A stretch of 64,000 bases of DNA from an uncultured Methylophaga sp. (GTDB lineage Bacteria > Pseudomonadota > Gammaproteobacteria > Nitrosococcales > Methylophagaceae): positions 682,001-746,000 of the forward strand of contig NZ_CAMYKO010000005.1 in the NCBI RefSeq assembly GCF_947259025.1, read 5' to 3'. The notes beneath the pieces were generated by a model. The model saw nothing but the letters and a program-made list of their open reading frames with translations, ran no database searches and had not been told where the DNA came from. The first letter of the stretch is position 1, and every line of letters starts with the position of its first letter. The position numbers and the translations under genes were made by a program. This document shows, one piece after another, positions 38,479 to 46,584 of the stretch.

Positions 38479-39033
38479 TTATTCTTTTTCCATACCGATT
38501 TCATAAAGTTCGATATTGGCTTCTTCAATTTCGCCGGTTGTGGCATCTACATCGACTTTCACTTCATAGCCATGAACGCTTTGAATATCGAACTCGTAAG
38601 TGGCGTCGCCATCAAAACCCACTTCCATTTCTGAGGCAACCACTTCACCCGGATGAATGCTCAAAGCAAAATCCTGAGCTTCAGCCTGGGAAATTTTAGC
38701 GAGTTTCTTGAAGGTGGGGTCATCAGCAGCAACTTCACGTTCGATTTCAGTGATGAAACCTTCTTCAGCATTACACTCGACATTGTAAGTGTTGCCATCG
38801 GCTTCAGCTTCAATATCAAACTCGTATACCGGGTCGTCGCCTTCCATTTTCAGTTCGACTTTGCGGGCATTACCGGGAATGGTGTCCAGCGCCGCATCCA
38901 GGCAGGTTTCAATCTTCACAATGTTCCAGTCACGGACATCATCCAGATCATAGTTGTCATGATCGGCAAAAGCTGCTGGTGCCATGGTCATGGCAATAGC
39001 AGCAGGGATGGCTTTCAGCATTGTGTTTTTCAT
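38479..39033 (-). CDS. Exported protein with two PepSY-like domains
   Basis: PepSY domains are small periplasmic or extracellular modules found as protease inhibitors and in redox/metal proteins. The 184-residue acidic product has a signal peptide (AMTMAPAAFA-DHDNYD). Two similar halves follow: about 32-95 (ALDTIPGNARKVELKMEGDD, YEFDIEAEADGNTYNVECN) and 105-180 (ISQAEAQDFALSIHPGEVVA, YEFDIQSVHGYEVKVDVDATTGEI). It has no membrane anchor. AAGGAG precedes the ATG. Upstream lie a TATACT -10 box and a perfect palindrome shared with the pilus-like locus, suggesting common control. The substrate or partner is unknown. Confidence 0.8.
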   Translation of the reverse strand: MKNTMLKAIPAAIAMTMAPAAFADHDNYDLDDVRDWNIVKIETCLDAALDTIPGNARKVELKMEGDDPVYEFDIEAEADGNTYNVECNAEEGFITEIEREVAADDPTFKKLAKISQAEAQDFALSIHPGEVVASEMEVGFDGDATYEFDIQSVHGYEVKVDVDATTGEIEEANIELYEIGMEKE

Positions 39034-39114
39034 AGTTAAGCTCCTTTTAGAGATGAATGATCTGAAAAAAGATCACCCTCTACCCACAAGAGCAATGATC
39101 GAACTCGTACATGC

Positions 39115-39143
39115 AGTATAACAGTCCTGGTTAATTTTAGGAA
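39115..39143 (-). promoter_or_regulatory. Candidate PepSY promoter overlapping a regulator palindrome
   Basis: On the reverse strand TATACT is a good -10 box. Exactly 17 bases upstream the -35 position is occupied by TTCCTA, one half of the perfect palindrome TAGGAA-N3-TTCCTA. A transcript would start near 39108, about 75 bases before the ATG. Confidence 0.55.
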
Positions 39144-39152
39144 TTTTTCCTA
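39138..39152. promoter_or_regulatory. Palindrome site a: TAGGAA-TTT-TTCCTA
   Basis: A perfect 6-3-6 inverted repeat upstream of the PepSY gene, with TATA directly after it. It is the best member of a family also found upstream of the small gene at 55.4 kb, the glycan ligase and the RNA candidate near 57.5 kb. The candidate binder is the NarL-type regulator encoded in the pilus-like locus. Confidence 0.55.
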
Positions 39153-39194
39153 TAACACATCTCAACTGACAAGGAGTATATGGAAAAGGTTTTT

Positions 39195-40886
39195 TTAAGT
39201 ACTGACCCGCCGGTATGAGCGGTAACGTGGCAACCAGAAATTCTCCTCAATCGCCGTTTCAAGCTCGGCTTCTGTACAGGCCGCTGCCAGCCCTCGCTGC
39301 TGAGCCAGCCTCCCTACTTCCAAGGCAATATTTTTGCTCAGTGTTGCCACATCACCCAGTGACGGCAACAAGGCTTCCCCACTCTCTTGCAGCAGCGGCG
39401 ATGCATCCGCCAACACCTGACTGGCCACCATCATCATTTCATCAGTGATGCGGCTGATACCGGCAGCGACCACCGCCAGACCGATCCCCGGGAAAATATA
39501 ACTATTATTGCACTGTGCAATCGGGTATTGGCGTGCCTGATATTCAACCGACTCAAAGGGACTGCCTGTGGCTATCAGGGCCTGCCCCTGTGTCCATGCC
39601 ACCAAATCGGCGGGATGGGCCTCAACTTTTTTAGACGGATTACTTAACGGGAATATCACCGGCTGTGGACAGTGACTATGCATGGTTTTAATTAATGTTT
39701 CGGTAAACAGCCCGGCCTGACCGGATACACCTATCAGCACCGTGGGCTTAGCTTTATCCACTACCTGCTGGAGGCTGATATTTTCCTCCTGGATATCCCA
39801 GTCATGACGCAAAGCGGCATTCTGGGCCAGTTGTAACTGGAAGTCATATAAACCGGCTTGCTCACGGAGCAGCAGCCCCTGACGGTCCACCATAAAAATG
39901 CGGGCGCGGGCATCATCCTCTGCCAGTCCTTCCGCGCACATATGCTTAATCAGTTGTTCGGCAATACCGCAGCCCGCGGAGCCGGCACCGACAAACACAA
40001 TAGTCTGATCACTAATCTGCTCCTGTTTGGCCTGGCAGGCTGCCAGCAATGAGCCTGCCGTGACCGAAGCCGTGCCCTGAATATCATCATTAAAGCAGCA
40101 GACTTTATCCTGATATTTGCGTAACAATGGCAGCGCCTTGCTTTGTTTGAAGTCTTCAAACTGCAGCAACGCATCAGGCCAGCGCTTTTGTAACGCTGTG
40201 ATAAACAAATCAACAAACTCCAGATATTGCTCATCATTAATACGCCTGTGCTGCCAGCCGATATACATGGGGTTTTCCAGTAGTTCCTCATTATCGGTGC
40301 CCACATCCAGCGTGATCGGCAATGTATAAGCCGGGCTGATGCCAGCACAAGCGGTATATAGGGAGAGCTTTCCAATCGGGATCCCCATACCACCAGCGCC
40401 CTGATCGCCAAGACCCAGGATACGGCTGCCGTCCGTGACCACGATAATTTTGACATGACGCTTGGTGGCGTTATGCAGAATTTCATCGATGCGAAACCTG
40501 TCCGGGTAGGCAATAAACAGTCCGCGCGCCCGGCGGTAAATCTGCGAGAACCGTTCACAGGCCTCCCCTACCGTTGGGGTATAGATAATGGGCATCATTT
40601 CCTGCAGATGCTGCTCGACCAGGTAATAAAACAGGGTTTCATTGGTATCCTGGATGGTGCGCAGGTAGATATGCTTGTTTATCGGTTCATCAAAGCTGGA
40701 ATACTGCAGATAAGCTCGCTCGGCCTGCTCTTCGATGGTTTCAAAATGATGCGGTACCAGACCTCTCAGGTTGAAATCATGACGCTCTTCTTCAGTAAAG
40801 GCTGTGCCTTTATTGAGCAGCGAGGTGCCCATCAGCGCCGGACCGGCATAGGAAATATAAACGGGATCCTGGTTATTATGACTCAT
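39195..40886 (-). CDS. maeA: NAD-dependent malic enzyme
   Basis: Oxidatively decarboxylates malate to pyruvate with NAD. The 563-residue protein matches the large SfcA/MaeA type. It shows [19 protein letters not shown] at the start, the signature [19 protein letters not shown], the NAD/metal region [19 protein letters not shown] and the Rossmann loop [32 protein letters not shown] follows. ATG at 40886 is chosen over the upstream TTG because AGGAAG stands 8 bases before it. A TATACT hexamer at 40929-40934 may be its -10 box. Confidence 0.94.
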   Translation of the reverse strand: MSHNNQDPVYISYAGPALMGTSLLNKGTAFTEEERHDFNLRGLVPHHFETIEEQAERAYLQYSSFDEPINKHIYLRTIQDTNETLFYYLVEQHLQEMMPIIYTPTVGEACERFSQIYRRARGLFIAYPDRFRIDEILHNATKRHVKIIVVTDGSRILGLGDQGAGGMGIPIGKLSLYTACAGISPAYTLPITLDVGTDNEELLENPMYIGWQHRRINDEQYLEFVDLFITALQKRWPDALLQFEDFKQSKALPLLRKYQDKVCCFNDDIQGTASVTAGSLLAACQAKQEQISDQTIVFVGAGSAGCGIAEQLIKHMCAEGLAEDDARARIFMVDRQGLLLREQAGLYDFQLQLAQNAALRHDWDIQEENISLQQVVDKAKPTVLIGVSGQAGLFTETLIKTMHSHCPQPVIFPLSNPSKKVEAHPADLVAWTQGQALIATGSPFESVEYQARQYPIAQCNNSYIFPGIGLAVVAAGISRITDEMMMVASQVLADASPLLQESGEALLPSLGDVATLSKNIALEVGRLAQQRGLAAACTEAELETAIEENFWLPRYRSYRRVST

Positions 40887-40993
40887 CAAACGCGCTTCCT
40901 TGTGATTACTGCAACACGTGGTGAGTCCAGTATAAACCGTTGACTGTCAGAAAAAGCAAGGCTGGATTGGGGCTGCTGTTTTAAGCGTCAGGG

Positions 40994-41242
40994 GGAGATG
41001 TTTCGGCTTTGCTCAACATGACAAATTGTATCTGTCATCCTGAAGCACGCTGACAGGCCAGAAAATTGTCATGTCGACCGGACTACATCCCAAGCCGCAG
41101 AGATGCTTCGGCACCGCTCAGCATGACAACCAAGGCTATATACGCACCTAGAGGCTGAAAGGCCGGAAACTGTCATGCCGACCGCAGCGGAGGCATCTCT
41201 GCCCCAGGTCTTGAAGATGACTCGGCTTCGCTCAACATGACA
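40994..41242. repeat. REP-like repeat array B between maeA and the small heat-shock gene
   Basis: Five copies of the same unit type as in array A, again alternating: forward 40994-41023 (GAGATGTTTCGGCTTTGCTC...), inverted 41067-41090, forward 41099-41128, inverted 41171-41200, forward 41216-41242. Neighbouring inverted units can form long stem-loops. The rest of the gap (40887-40993) holds only the maeA upstream region. Frames crossing the array read through repeats and are not credible genes. Confidence 0.85.
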
Positions 41243-41272
41243 GGGCTGGGGCGTAGCTGAAGTGAAGCAAGA

Positions 41273-41297
41273 GCCTGGCAGCGCATGGCTGCCAGGC
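41273..41297 (-). terminator. Hairpin terminator of the small heat-shock gene
   Basis: GCCTGGCAGC-GCATG-GCTGCCAGGC is a perfect 10-base stem 9 bases after the stop codon. On the reverse strand the tail is TCTTGCTTC, only partly T-rich, so efficiency is uncertain. Confidence 0.6.
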
Positions 41298-41306
41298 ATG
41301 GTTCTG

Positions 41307-41741
41307 TTAATCGACTTTCACTTCAATCCGTCTGGGTTTGCCTTCTGCTGATTTGGGAATCGTCAGCTCCAGCACGCCATCACGGCTGTGTGCGGTGATA
41401 TTTTGTAAGTCAGCGCGTTCCGGTAAAGTGAATCGGCGCATAAATTGCCCGCTGAAGCGTTCAATACGGCGGAAATTGTCCTTGTCTTCTTCTTTGTGAC
41501 TTTCACGCTGACCTTTGATGGTCAGCACACCGTTTTCAGCAGTGACTTCAATATCGTTGGATTTAACGCCGGGCAGATCGGCATGAATGGTAAAGCCGTT
41601 TTCATCTTCACTGATATCCACGGCCGGGCTCCATTCTTCGCTGTTGAAGCTGCTTTCTACCGCTGGAGTATGGAAAATGGTGTTCATTTCCCGCTGCAAT
41701 TCGTCCAGCAGGCTGAGTGGTCTGTAACGTTGTATTGCCAT
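41307..41741 (-). CDS. Small heat-shock protein, Hsp20/alpha-crystallin family
   Basis: ATP-independent holdase that binds unfolding proteins. The 144-residue protein has the N-terminal RYRPLSLLDELQREMNTIF and a complete alpha-crystallin domain (SPAVDISEDENGFTIHADLPG to DGVLELTIPK). The Hsp20 marks GQRES and FMRRFTLPERAD are present, with a C-terminal extension. A sigma32-type promoter stands upstream and GGAGGG precedes the ATG. A palindrome occupies its untranslated leader. It is monocistronic. Confidence 0.93.
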   Translation of the reverse strand: MAIQRYRPLSLLDELQREMNTIFHTPAVESSFNSEEWSPAVDISEDENGFTIHADLPGVKSNDIEVTAENGVLTIKGQRESHKEEDKDNFRRIERFSGQFMRRFTLPERADLQNITAHSRDGVLELTIPKSAEGKPRRIEVKVD

Positions 41742-41767
41742 AGTATACCCTCCAAAAAAACCGAATT

Positions 41768-41793
41768 AATCAGAGAGACATGTCTTTCTGATT
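41768..41793. promoter_or_regulatory. 26-base palindrome in the leader of the small heat-shock gene
   Basis: Arms AATCAGAGAGACA and TGTCTTTCTGATT are complementary except for one base, with no spacer. It begins about where the heat-shock transcript should start, so it would be a 5' stem-loop in the RNA or an operator in the DNA. It does not match CIRCE (TTAGCACTC-N9-GAGTGCTAA). Confidence 0.5.
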
Positions 41794-41797
41794 TTTA

Positions 41798-41826
41798 AAA
41801 TAGGGTCGGCTTGAGGGCTTTTCAAG
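41798..41826 (-). promoter_or_regulatory. Sigma32 (heat-shock) promoter of the small heat-shock gene
   Basis: On the reverse strand CTTGAAA and CCCTATTT are 14 bases apart, close to the sigma32 consensus CTTGAAA-N13/15-CCCCATNT. The position, about 57 bases before the ATG of an Hsp20 gene, fits. Confidence 0.68.
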
Positions 41827-41899
41827 AGAAAAGTTAAAAAATTTTATTCCCTAAAAAAACAGCAATTACAGTGAGTTGAATAAAATATAACGATAGTCG

Positions 41900-42553
41900 C
41901 TAAGGTTTGATGATGCCTAACACTACGGCAATGTTGGCTAGCTCAGCTGCAGTGTTCACTCTCAGCTTGCTTTTGATTTGGGTGTTGTAGTTCGCTACGG
42001 TTTTATAACCCAGGTGAAGTTCATTGGCGACTGCATGCGCGGTCATCCCGCGGGCAAGTCGGCAGAACACATCAAACTCACGGGGTGACAAAGAGGCGAC
42101 GGTCTGTCGGTAGTGCTCGATATCAACATAGCGCACATCGTCGGCCTCAGGCATCAGTTGCTGTTCAATATACTGCTTACCGCTGGCCACAGTTTTTACG
42201 GCTTCAGCCAGTACTTCGGCGGCGCTGTTTTTACTCACATAACCCATAGCACCGGCCTGCAAAGCGCGCTCGACGTAGATCGCTTCATCATGGATGCTGT
42301 AAACCAGTACGGCTGCCCCTGCGTCTTGTTTATGTAGGCGACGGATCGTTTCCAGGCCGCCAATACCGGGCATTGAAAGATCCATCACCACCACATCAGG
42401 GTGCAGACGTTCGTATTCCTGTGAGACCAGTTCACCACGGTTCACATCTTTTATTTCACCGATAAATGGCTGGGAAGACAGCAGAATACGGAAACCGGCG
42501 CGAACGACTTCATGATCATCGACCAATAGCACGCTGATATCATTATTTTTCAT
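41900..42553 (-). CDS. NarL/FixJ-type (LuxR-HTH) response regulator
   Basis: The 217-residue regulator has a receiver domain with acidic pocket VDDHE at 11-15 and phosphoacceptor Asp58 in DVVVMDLSMPG. The C-terminal LuxR-type helix-turn-helix is at about 150-210 (LSPREFDVFCRLARGMTAHA, ELHLGYKTVANYNTQIKSKL). It is similar in layout to UvrY/GacA and to MoxX. Its ATG overlaps the kinase gene by 11 bases, so it is the cognate partner. It is the last gene of the pilus-like run. Its likely DNA sites are the TAGGAA-N3-TTCCTA palindromes; this is inferred from their position, not shown. Confidence 0.92.
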   Translation of the reverse strand: MKNNDISVLLVDDHEVVRAGFRILLSSQPFIGEIKDVNRGELVSQEYERLHPDVVVMDLSMPGIGGLETIRRLHKQDAGAAVLVYSIHDEAIYVERALQAGAMGYVSKNSAAEVLAEAVKTVASGKQYIEQQLMPEADDVRYVDIEHYRQTVASLSPREFDVFCRLARGMTAHAVANELHLGYKTVANYNTQIKSKLRVNTAAELANIAVVLGIIKP

Positions 42554-43877
42554 CTTGTTTCTCTATAAACGGCATTGAGGCCCTGACTCTGACACCCTTG
42601 CCCGGCAAAGAGTCGAATTTGAAATGACCGCCCATGCTTTCCACACGTTCTCGCATACCCAGAATACCGAAGCCCTCGCCCTCGGCGCTACCGCCGCTGC
42701 CGTTATCTTCAACACGGATCACAATCCAGGGCTTCATATTATGCAGCTGACGGCGAATAACGACATCAACACGGGTTGCTTCAGCATGTCGCACTACATT
42801 GGTCAGACATTCCTGCACAATCCGATAGACATGTATCGCTACCTCATGATCCAACCAGTCTATGGTTTCATCGTAGTCAAGTTCGACTTTGAGCGAAGGA
42901 TTACGCCGCAGCCACTCGTTGACCAGATCTGTCAGGGTAGCGGAAAGGCCTAAATCGCTGAGGCTGAGTGGATGCAGAGTTCGCATCATTGATCTGACCA
43001 CACCGGACAGGTGGTTACAAATCTCGATAATCGAATCGGCAATATCCGGAATTCTGGCCTGAGGCTGCTTAGTAGCAACCGCCATCGCCTTCACTGCGGT
43101 TAGTGACTGGCCCATTTCGTCGTGCAGCTCACGCGACATGGTTTGACGCTCATTCTCCTGAATATGCATGGTATGTCTTGCCAGTGCCTGATTACTGCGC
43201 CGTGCACTGTCCAGCGCGTCAGAGAGGTTATTCACTTCGGTAGCGATGGCATCAAACTCGCTGATTCTGAAATTAGGCAGTTTTTTACCGTATTCGCCGC
43301 TCTCTACCCGCCGTAAGCCCGCCAGGATGGCATGGACGGTTCTCAGCATAGACTGGAAAACGATATTAATGGCCACAAAGATAAAGGTCATCATCAGCAC
43401 AATTGACCAGAAAAAGGCCTTGGACTCGGCCCAGGCCTCAGCCACTTCGTCGATGGGATCAGCGCGAATAATGATTGTCCGGCTGCTGCCATCCATCAAG
43501 TTAATGTTGTAGCTAGCAGAAGGATATTCAGAAGTCACCGCCTTTTTAAACCAGTATGGCGGCATATTTTCCAGCTCCGGCTCAGATTGTTCGGTCAGCC
43601 ACTCACTTTCCGAGCCGTCGTCCTTCACTACCGTAATGTGAATATGGCGGGTTTTCTGAATGGTGCTGAGCTGACGCATCCAGTGCTGTTCACTGACCAC
43701 GCGGCTGGCCGGGTAATTAAAACCCAGATCGATCATCTGCAAAGCCAGGTTAAAGGAAGAGTTGACCTCTTCCTCAACTGACTGGCGGGCCTGCCAGATG
43801 GCCAACAAGCCGCCCAGCGTCAGAATCAGGATAACAGCAATAATAATCCTGACATTTATCAGTCCGCGGAGGCTCAT
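42543..43877 (-). CDS. MoxY-like membrane sensor histidine kinase
   Basis: The 444-residue kinase has an N-terminal helix (9-28), a short periplasmic sensor part of about 120 residues, and a second helix (155-175). A HAMP-type linker, a HisKA_3 dimerisation domain with His252 (SRELHDEMGQSL) and a C-terminal ATPase (RVEDNGSGG, GFGILGMRERVESMGG) follow. The opening, ending RQSVEEEVNSSFNLALQMID, resembles the LapD/MoxY-type N-domain. MoxY/MoxX controls methanol dehydrogenase in Paracoccus; here the gene instead sits 7 bases behind a secretin gene, suggesting it senses the state of that machine or its surroundings. Confidence 0.9.
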   Translation of the reverse strand: MSLRGLINVRIIIAVILILTLGGLLAIWQARQSVEEEVNSSFNLALQMIDLGFNYPASRVVSEQHWMRQLSTIQKTRHIHITVVKDDGSESEWLTEQSEPELENMPPYWFKKAVTSEYPSASYNINLMDGSSRTIIIRADPIDEVAEAWAESKAFFWSIVLMMTFIFVAINIVFQSMLRTVHAILAGLRRVESGEYGKKLPNFRISEFDAIATEVNNLSDALDSARRSNQALARHTMHIQENERQTMSRELHDEMGQSLTAVKAMAVATKQPQARIPDIADSIIEICNHLSGVVRSMMRTLHPLSLSDLGLSATLTDLVNEWLRRNPSLKVELDYDETIDWLDHEVAIHVYRIVQECLTNVVRHAEATRVDVVIRRQLHNMKPWIVIRVEDNGSGGSAEGEGFGILGMRERVESMGGHFKFDSLPGKGVRVRASMPFIEKQDEK

Positions 43878-43883
43878 CCCAGA

Positions 43884-46127
43884 CTACCTCGGTGAGCTGA
43901 GCGCAGTAATCACATCATCAAATGGTTGATCAGACACCAGGTAAATCATTGATGAAGCATCATCGGTACCGGTCGGCGCCAGTTGCCCGGCTTCCATCGC
44001 TACCGACAACCAGTCACCGCGCAGCATCTCTTTGGAAAGTTGAATCACTTTATCAGAGCGATTGAACAAAGATACGGCTGTCACGTACAGACTGCCTTTC
44101 TGCCAGCTTTCCTGTGGCACAGTCTTGATGGCAGGCTCAGAGAACATACCGGCAGCAATCGGAATCACCCGGACTGACTGGTAAATCTGGCTATCCGGAC
44201 GCTGCACATCGGGTGTTCTGCTCATCTGCGCCGCATAGTTGGTCATCGCTTTGAATGCATCTGCCTGCTCAGCAGTCGGTATAAACTCGCTTTCTTCAGC
44301 GGCCTTCTCAATATCGATAAACTTATTCTCAAAATCCTGCATCGGTGGCTGATGCTGGTTGTAATCCTGATAAAAACGATTATCGGACTGACGAAGCTGC
44401 TCACTTTCCTCTGGTGTATTCATCAGCCGCGGCGTGATCAGCAGAACCGTTTCTGTCTCTTCTTCACTCTCACGAGTGGAACGAAATGCACGGCCAATAA
44501 TCGGGATTTCACTCAGGATAGGCACTTTCCGTTCATTTTTGTTGGTGCTGGTGCGGATCAAACCACCCACCGCTACCGTCAGTCCATCTCTGGCCATCAC
44601 AGTACCCGTGAGGCGCGCAGTATCGACCGTATCTACCGGCAGGTTCTGTACCGTGCCTTCACCATCGGTTACGGGCACCACACCCCCACCAGGGTTCACA
44701 GTGGAGTTCTCCTGTTCAATAAACAGTTCAACCGTATCATCGCCATTAATTCTGGGGGTAATGCGTAAGGTAATACCGATATCTTCACGGTTCACAATCG
44801 CCTGTACATAGGCGGGCTGCACCACTACTCCGTTATCTACAATGGCCGGGAAAAATTCAAACCCTTCTGTCAGCAGTGTTTCTTCACCCACAAACAGCTC
44901 GGCCTGGCGATGATTGGACGCCACCACCATCGGGTTGGAAAGCACCCTGACCCGATTATTTTCTTCCAGGAACTGAAGGTTCATTCTGAGCCGATCATTT
45001 AAAAACTGATAAACGAAGGTACCCGAATTCAATAAGGCGTTGTTACCTATCCTGAGCGGCGTATCAGCATCATTGCCGCCGGGCAGCGATTCGCGAATTT
45101 CAAAGTTGAATATCGAATCAAAATCTTCACCCAGCAACACGCTCAGAATCCGCATCTCCAACATCACCTGCGGCACCGGGATATCCATTTTATCAATAAG
45201 CTGCTCAATGCCAGCCAACACTGATTTATCATCAGAGCGCACAATCAGCATATTGTGCTCATTGTTGACCGTGACATAGATAGGTTGAGACTGGATAGTG
45301 GCCTGCTGCAGGGCTTCCTGGGAAACATTACGCTGGCCGCTTTGCTCAATGGCCTGGGCCAGCTGTTCAACTTGGTCAACGGTCAGTTCATCACTGTCGA
45401 GCTGAGCGCCGGATTGTGCGAGGTTGCCCTGACCGAACCTGCCTGAGATGCCCCCACGGCTACCCCCAAAGCGATTGCCCCTGCTGGAGTTACGCACGCT
45501 CCGATTACCACCTCGTACACTACCAAAGCTCCCGCCTCTGTTGGTACCACCCGCACGGTTTCCTGTTGTACCATTGCCGGAATTGCCAAAACTGTTGGAC
45601 GCGGGCGGCAGACCATAGGAAAGGATAACTCGCTGGCCGAACAAATCCTCAATGGCCTGCGCGATGATGAGCACGTTGGCATTAAGCAAACGGAAGATTT
45701 CAATGTTCTCGCTCTCTCTGACAATCAGATCTTTACTGTATTGCTCACGGGTCATCAGGCGATAGGTATCAGTGTCCTCATCATAGCGATACCAGAGGTC
45801 ACTGATACGGCTAATGGATTTAACCGCATCCAAGATGCTCACATTTTTGAGATGAATGGTCACCGTTTTGTTGGCGGCTTCCGGAGTCGCAATGATGTTC
45901 TGCTTGCTGAGCTCGGAAAGTGTCCTGACAACATCACTGATTTGACTGCCACTGAACTCTACCTCGGTGATCTTTGTGGTGTTGTCTTCAGCAGTCACAA
46001 CTCTTGGCTGAACAGGTGACTCAACGACACCAGTCTGAGCAGGCTGAGTATTAGAAATTCCTCCTGCCTGAACCGCTCCGGCAACAAATAATGCGGTTGT
46101 AAGTATGATTGTTTTTTGTAGTTTCAT
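43884..46127 (-). CDS. Secretin (GspD/PilQ/MshL-like) of the pilus-like system
   Basis: Outer-membrane ring of a type II secretion or type IV pilus-like machine. The 747-residue protein has a signal peptide (cleaved near VQA-GG) and an N0/STN-like domain at about 50-128. An N1-like segment (FRLLNANVLIIAQAIEDLFG) follows, then a striking loop rich in Gly, Asn, Ser and Arg at 178-238. After that come another N-type domain and the secretin core with VAVGGLIRTSTNKNERKVPI and LSEIPIIGRAFRS. An unusual extension of about 170 residues follows the core. No lipobox or S-domain is apparent. It lies 4 bases after the PilP-like gene. Confidence 0.9.
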   Translation of the reverse strand: MKLQKTIILTTALFVAGAVQAGGISNTQPAQTGVVESPVQPRVVTAEDNTTKITEVEFSGSQISDVVRTLSELSKQNIIATPEAANKTVTIHLKNVSILDAVKSISRISDLWYRYDEDTDTYRLMTREQYSKDLIVRESENIEIFRLLNANVLIIAQAIEDLFGQRVILSYGLPPASNSFGNSGNGTTGNRAGGTNRGGSFGSVRGGNRSVRNSSRGNRFGGSRGGISGRFGQGNLAQSGAQLDSDELTVDQVEQLAQAIEQSGQRNVSQEALQQATIQSQPIYVTVNNEHNMLIVRSDDKSVLAGIEQLIDKMDIPVPQVMLEMRILSVLLGEDFDSIFNFEIRESLPGGNDADTPLRIGNNALLNSGTFVYQFLNDRLRMNLQFLEENNRVRVLSNPMVVASNHRQAELFVGEETLLTEGFEFFPAIVDNGVVVQPAYVQAIVNREDIGITLRITPRINGDDTVELFIEQENSTVNPGGGVVPVTDGEGTVQNLPVDTVDTARLTGTVMARDGLTVAVGGLIRTSTNKNERKVPILSEIPIIGRAFRSTRESEEETETVLLITPRLMNTPEESEQLRQSDNRFYQDYNQHQPPMQDFENKFIDIEKAAEESEFIPTAEQADAFKAMTNYAAQMSRTPDVQRPDSQIYQSVRVIPIAAGMFSEPAIKTVPQESWQKGSLYVTAVSLFNRSDKVIQLSKEMLRGDWLSVAMEAGQLAPTGTDDASSMIYLVSDQPFDDVITALSSPR

Positions 46128-46131
46128 AGAA

Positions 46132-46584
46132 TTATCTTAAAACGCGAATGCGCCCCAGCGTGCCTGTTTCAATGGTGATACTTAAACGGGAAATTTCAGA
46201 GATACGAATGGCGTTGGCTGGCTGTCTGGGGTCAATATTGATTTCATCGCCCTCACGAACCATATAAACGCCACTGCCTTTAATTTCCAACAACGCCAAC
46301 TGCTCCTGAGAGCCCTCGGGTGTGATGAATCCTCTCAGACGCATTGTCGGAATTTCAATATCACCACCTTCATTTGGTCGAAAGCCATACACATCATAGT
46401 TAACGGCACCTTCAGCGCCTGCCTGTTCGAACATCAGACGGCTGGGCGTGAATGGATCACGAATAAAGGTGCCGTCAACATTCTCATCTTGGGATTGACC
46501 GTTGGCATAAATCAGCGCCATGGGCATCAACAGTATTAAACATATCAATATTTTCAATTGATTAATCATTTCTTTCACCTTCAT
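46132..46584 (-). CDS. PilP/GspC-like periplasmic linker protein
   Basis: The 150-residue product has one N-terminal membrane helix (LKILICLILLMPMALIYA), then the motif RDPFTPSRL typical of PilP/MshK/GspC proteins. A small beta domain (MRLRGFITPEGSQEQLALLEI, GVYMVREGDEINID) resembles the PilP/HR domain that contacts secretin N0. Its ATG overlaps the platform gene stop as ATGA. It probably joins the inner-membrane complex to the secretin encoded next. Family assignment rests on motif and position. Confidence 0.75.
   Translation of the reverse strand: MKVKEMINQLKILICLILLMPMALIYANGQSQDENVDGTFIRDPFTPSRLMFEQAGAEGAVNYDVYGFRPNEGGDIEIPTMRLRGFITPEGSQEQLALLEIKGSGVYMVREGDEINIDPRQPANAIRISEISRLSITIETGTLGRIRVLR

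Noticed and set aside
41069-41299. A 76-codon reverse frame between maeA and the heat-shock gene
   Set aside because: It reads through repeat array B (CHVERSR, CHAERCR patterns) and overlaps the terminator.
41768-41793. CIRCE/HrcA operator at the heat-shock gene
   Set aside because: The palindrome shares neither the arms nor the 9-base spacer of CIRCE.
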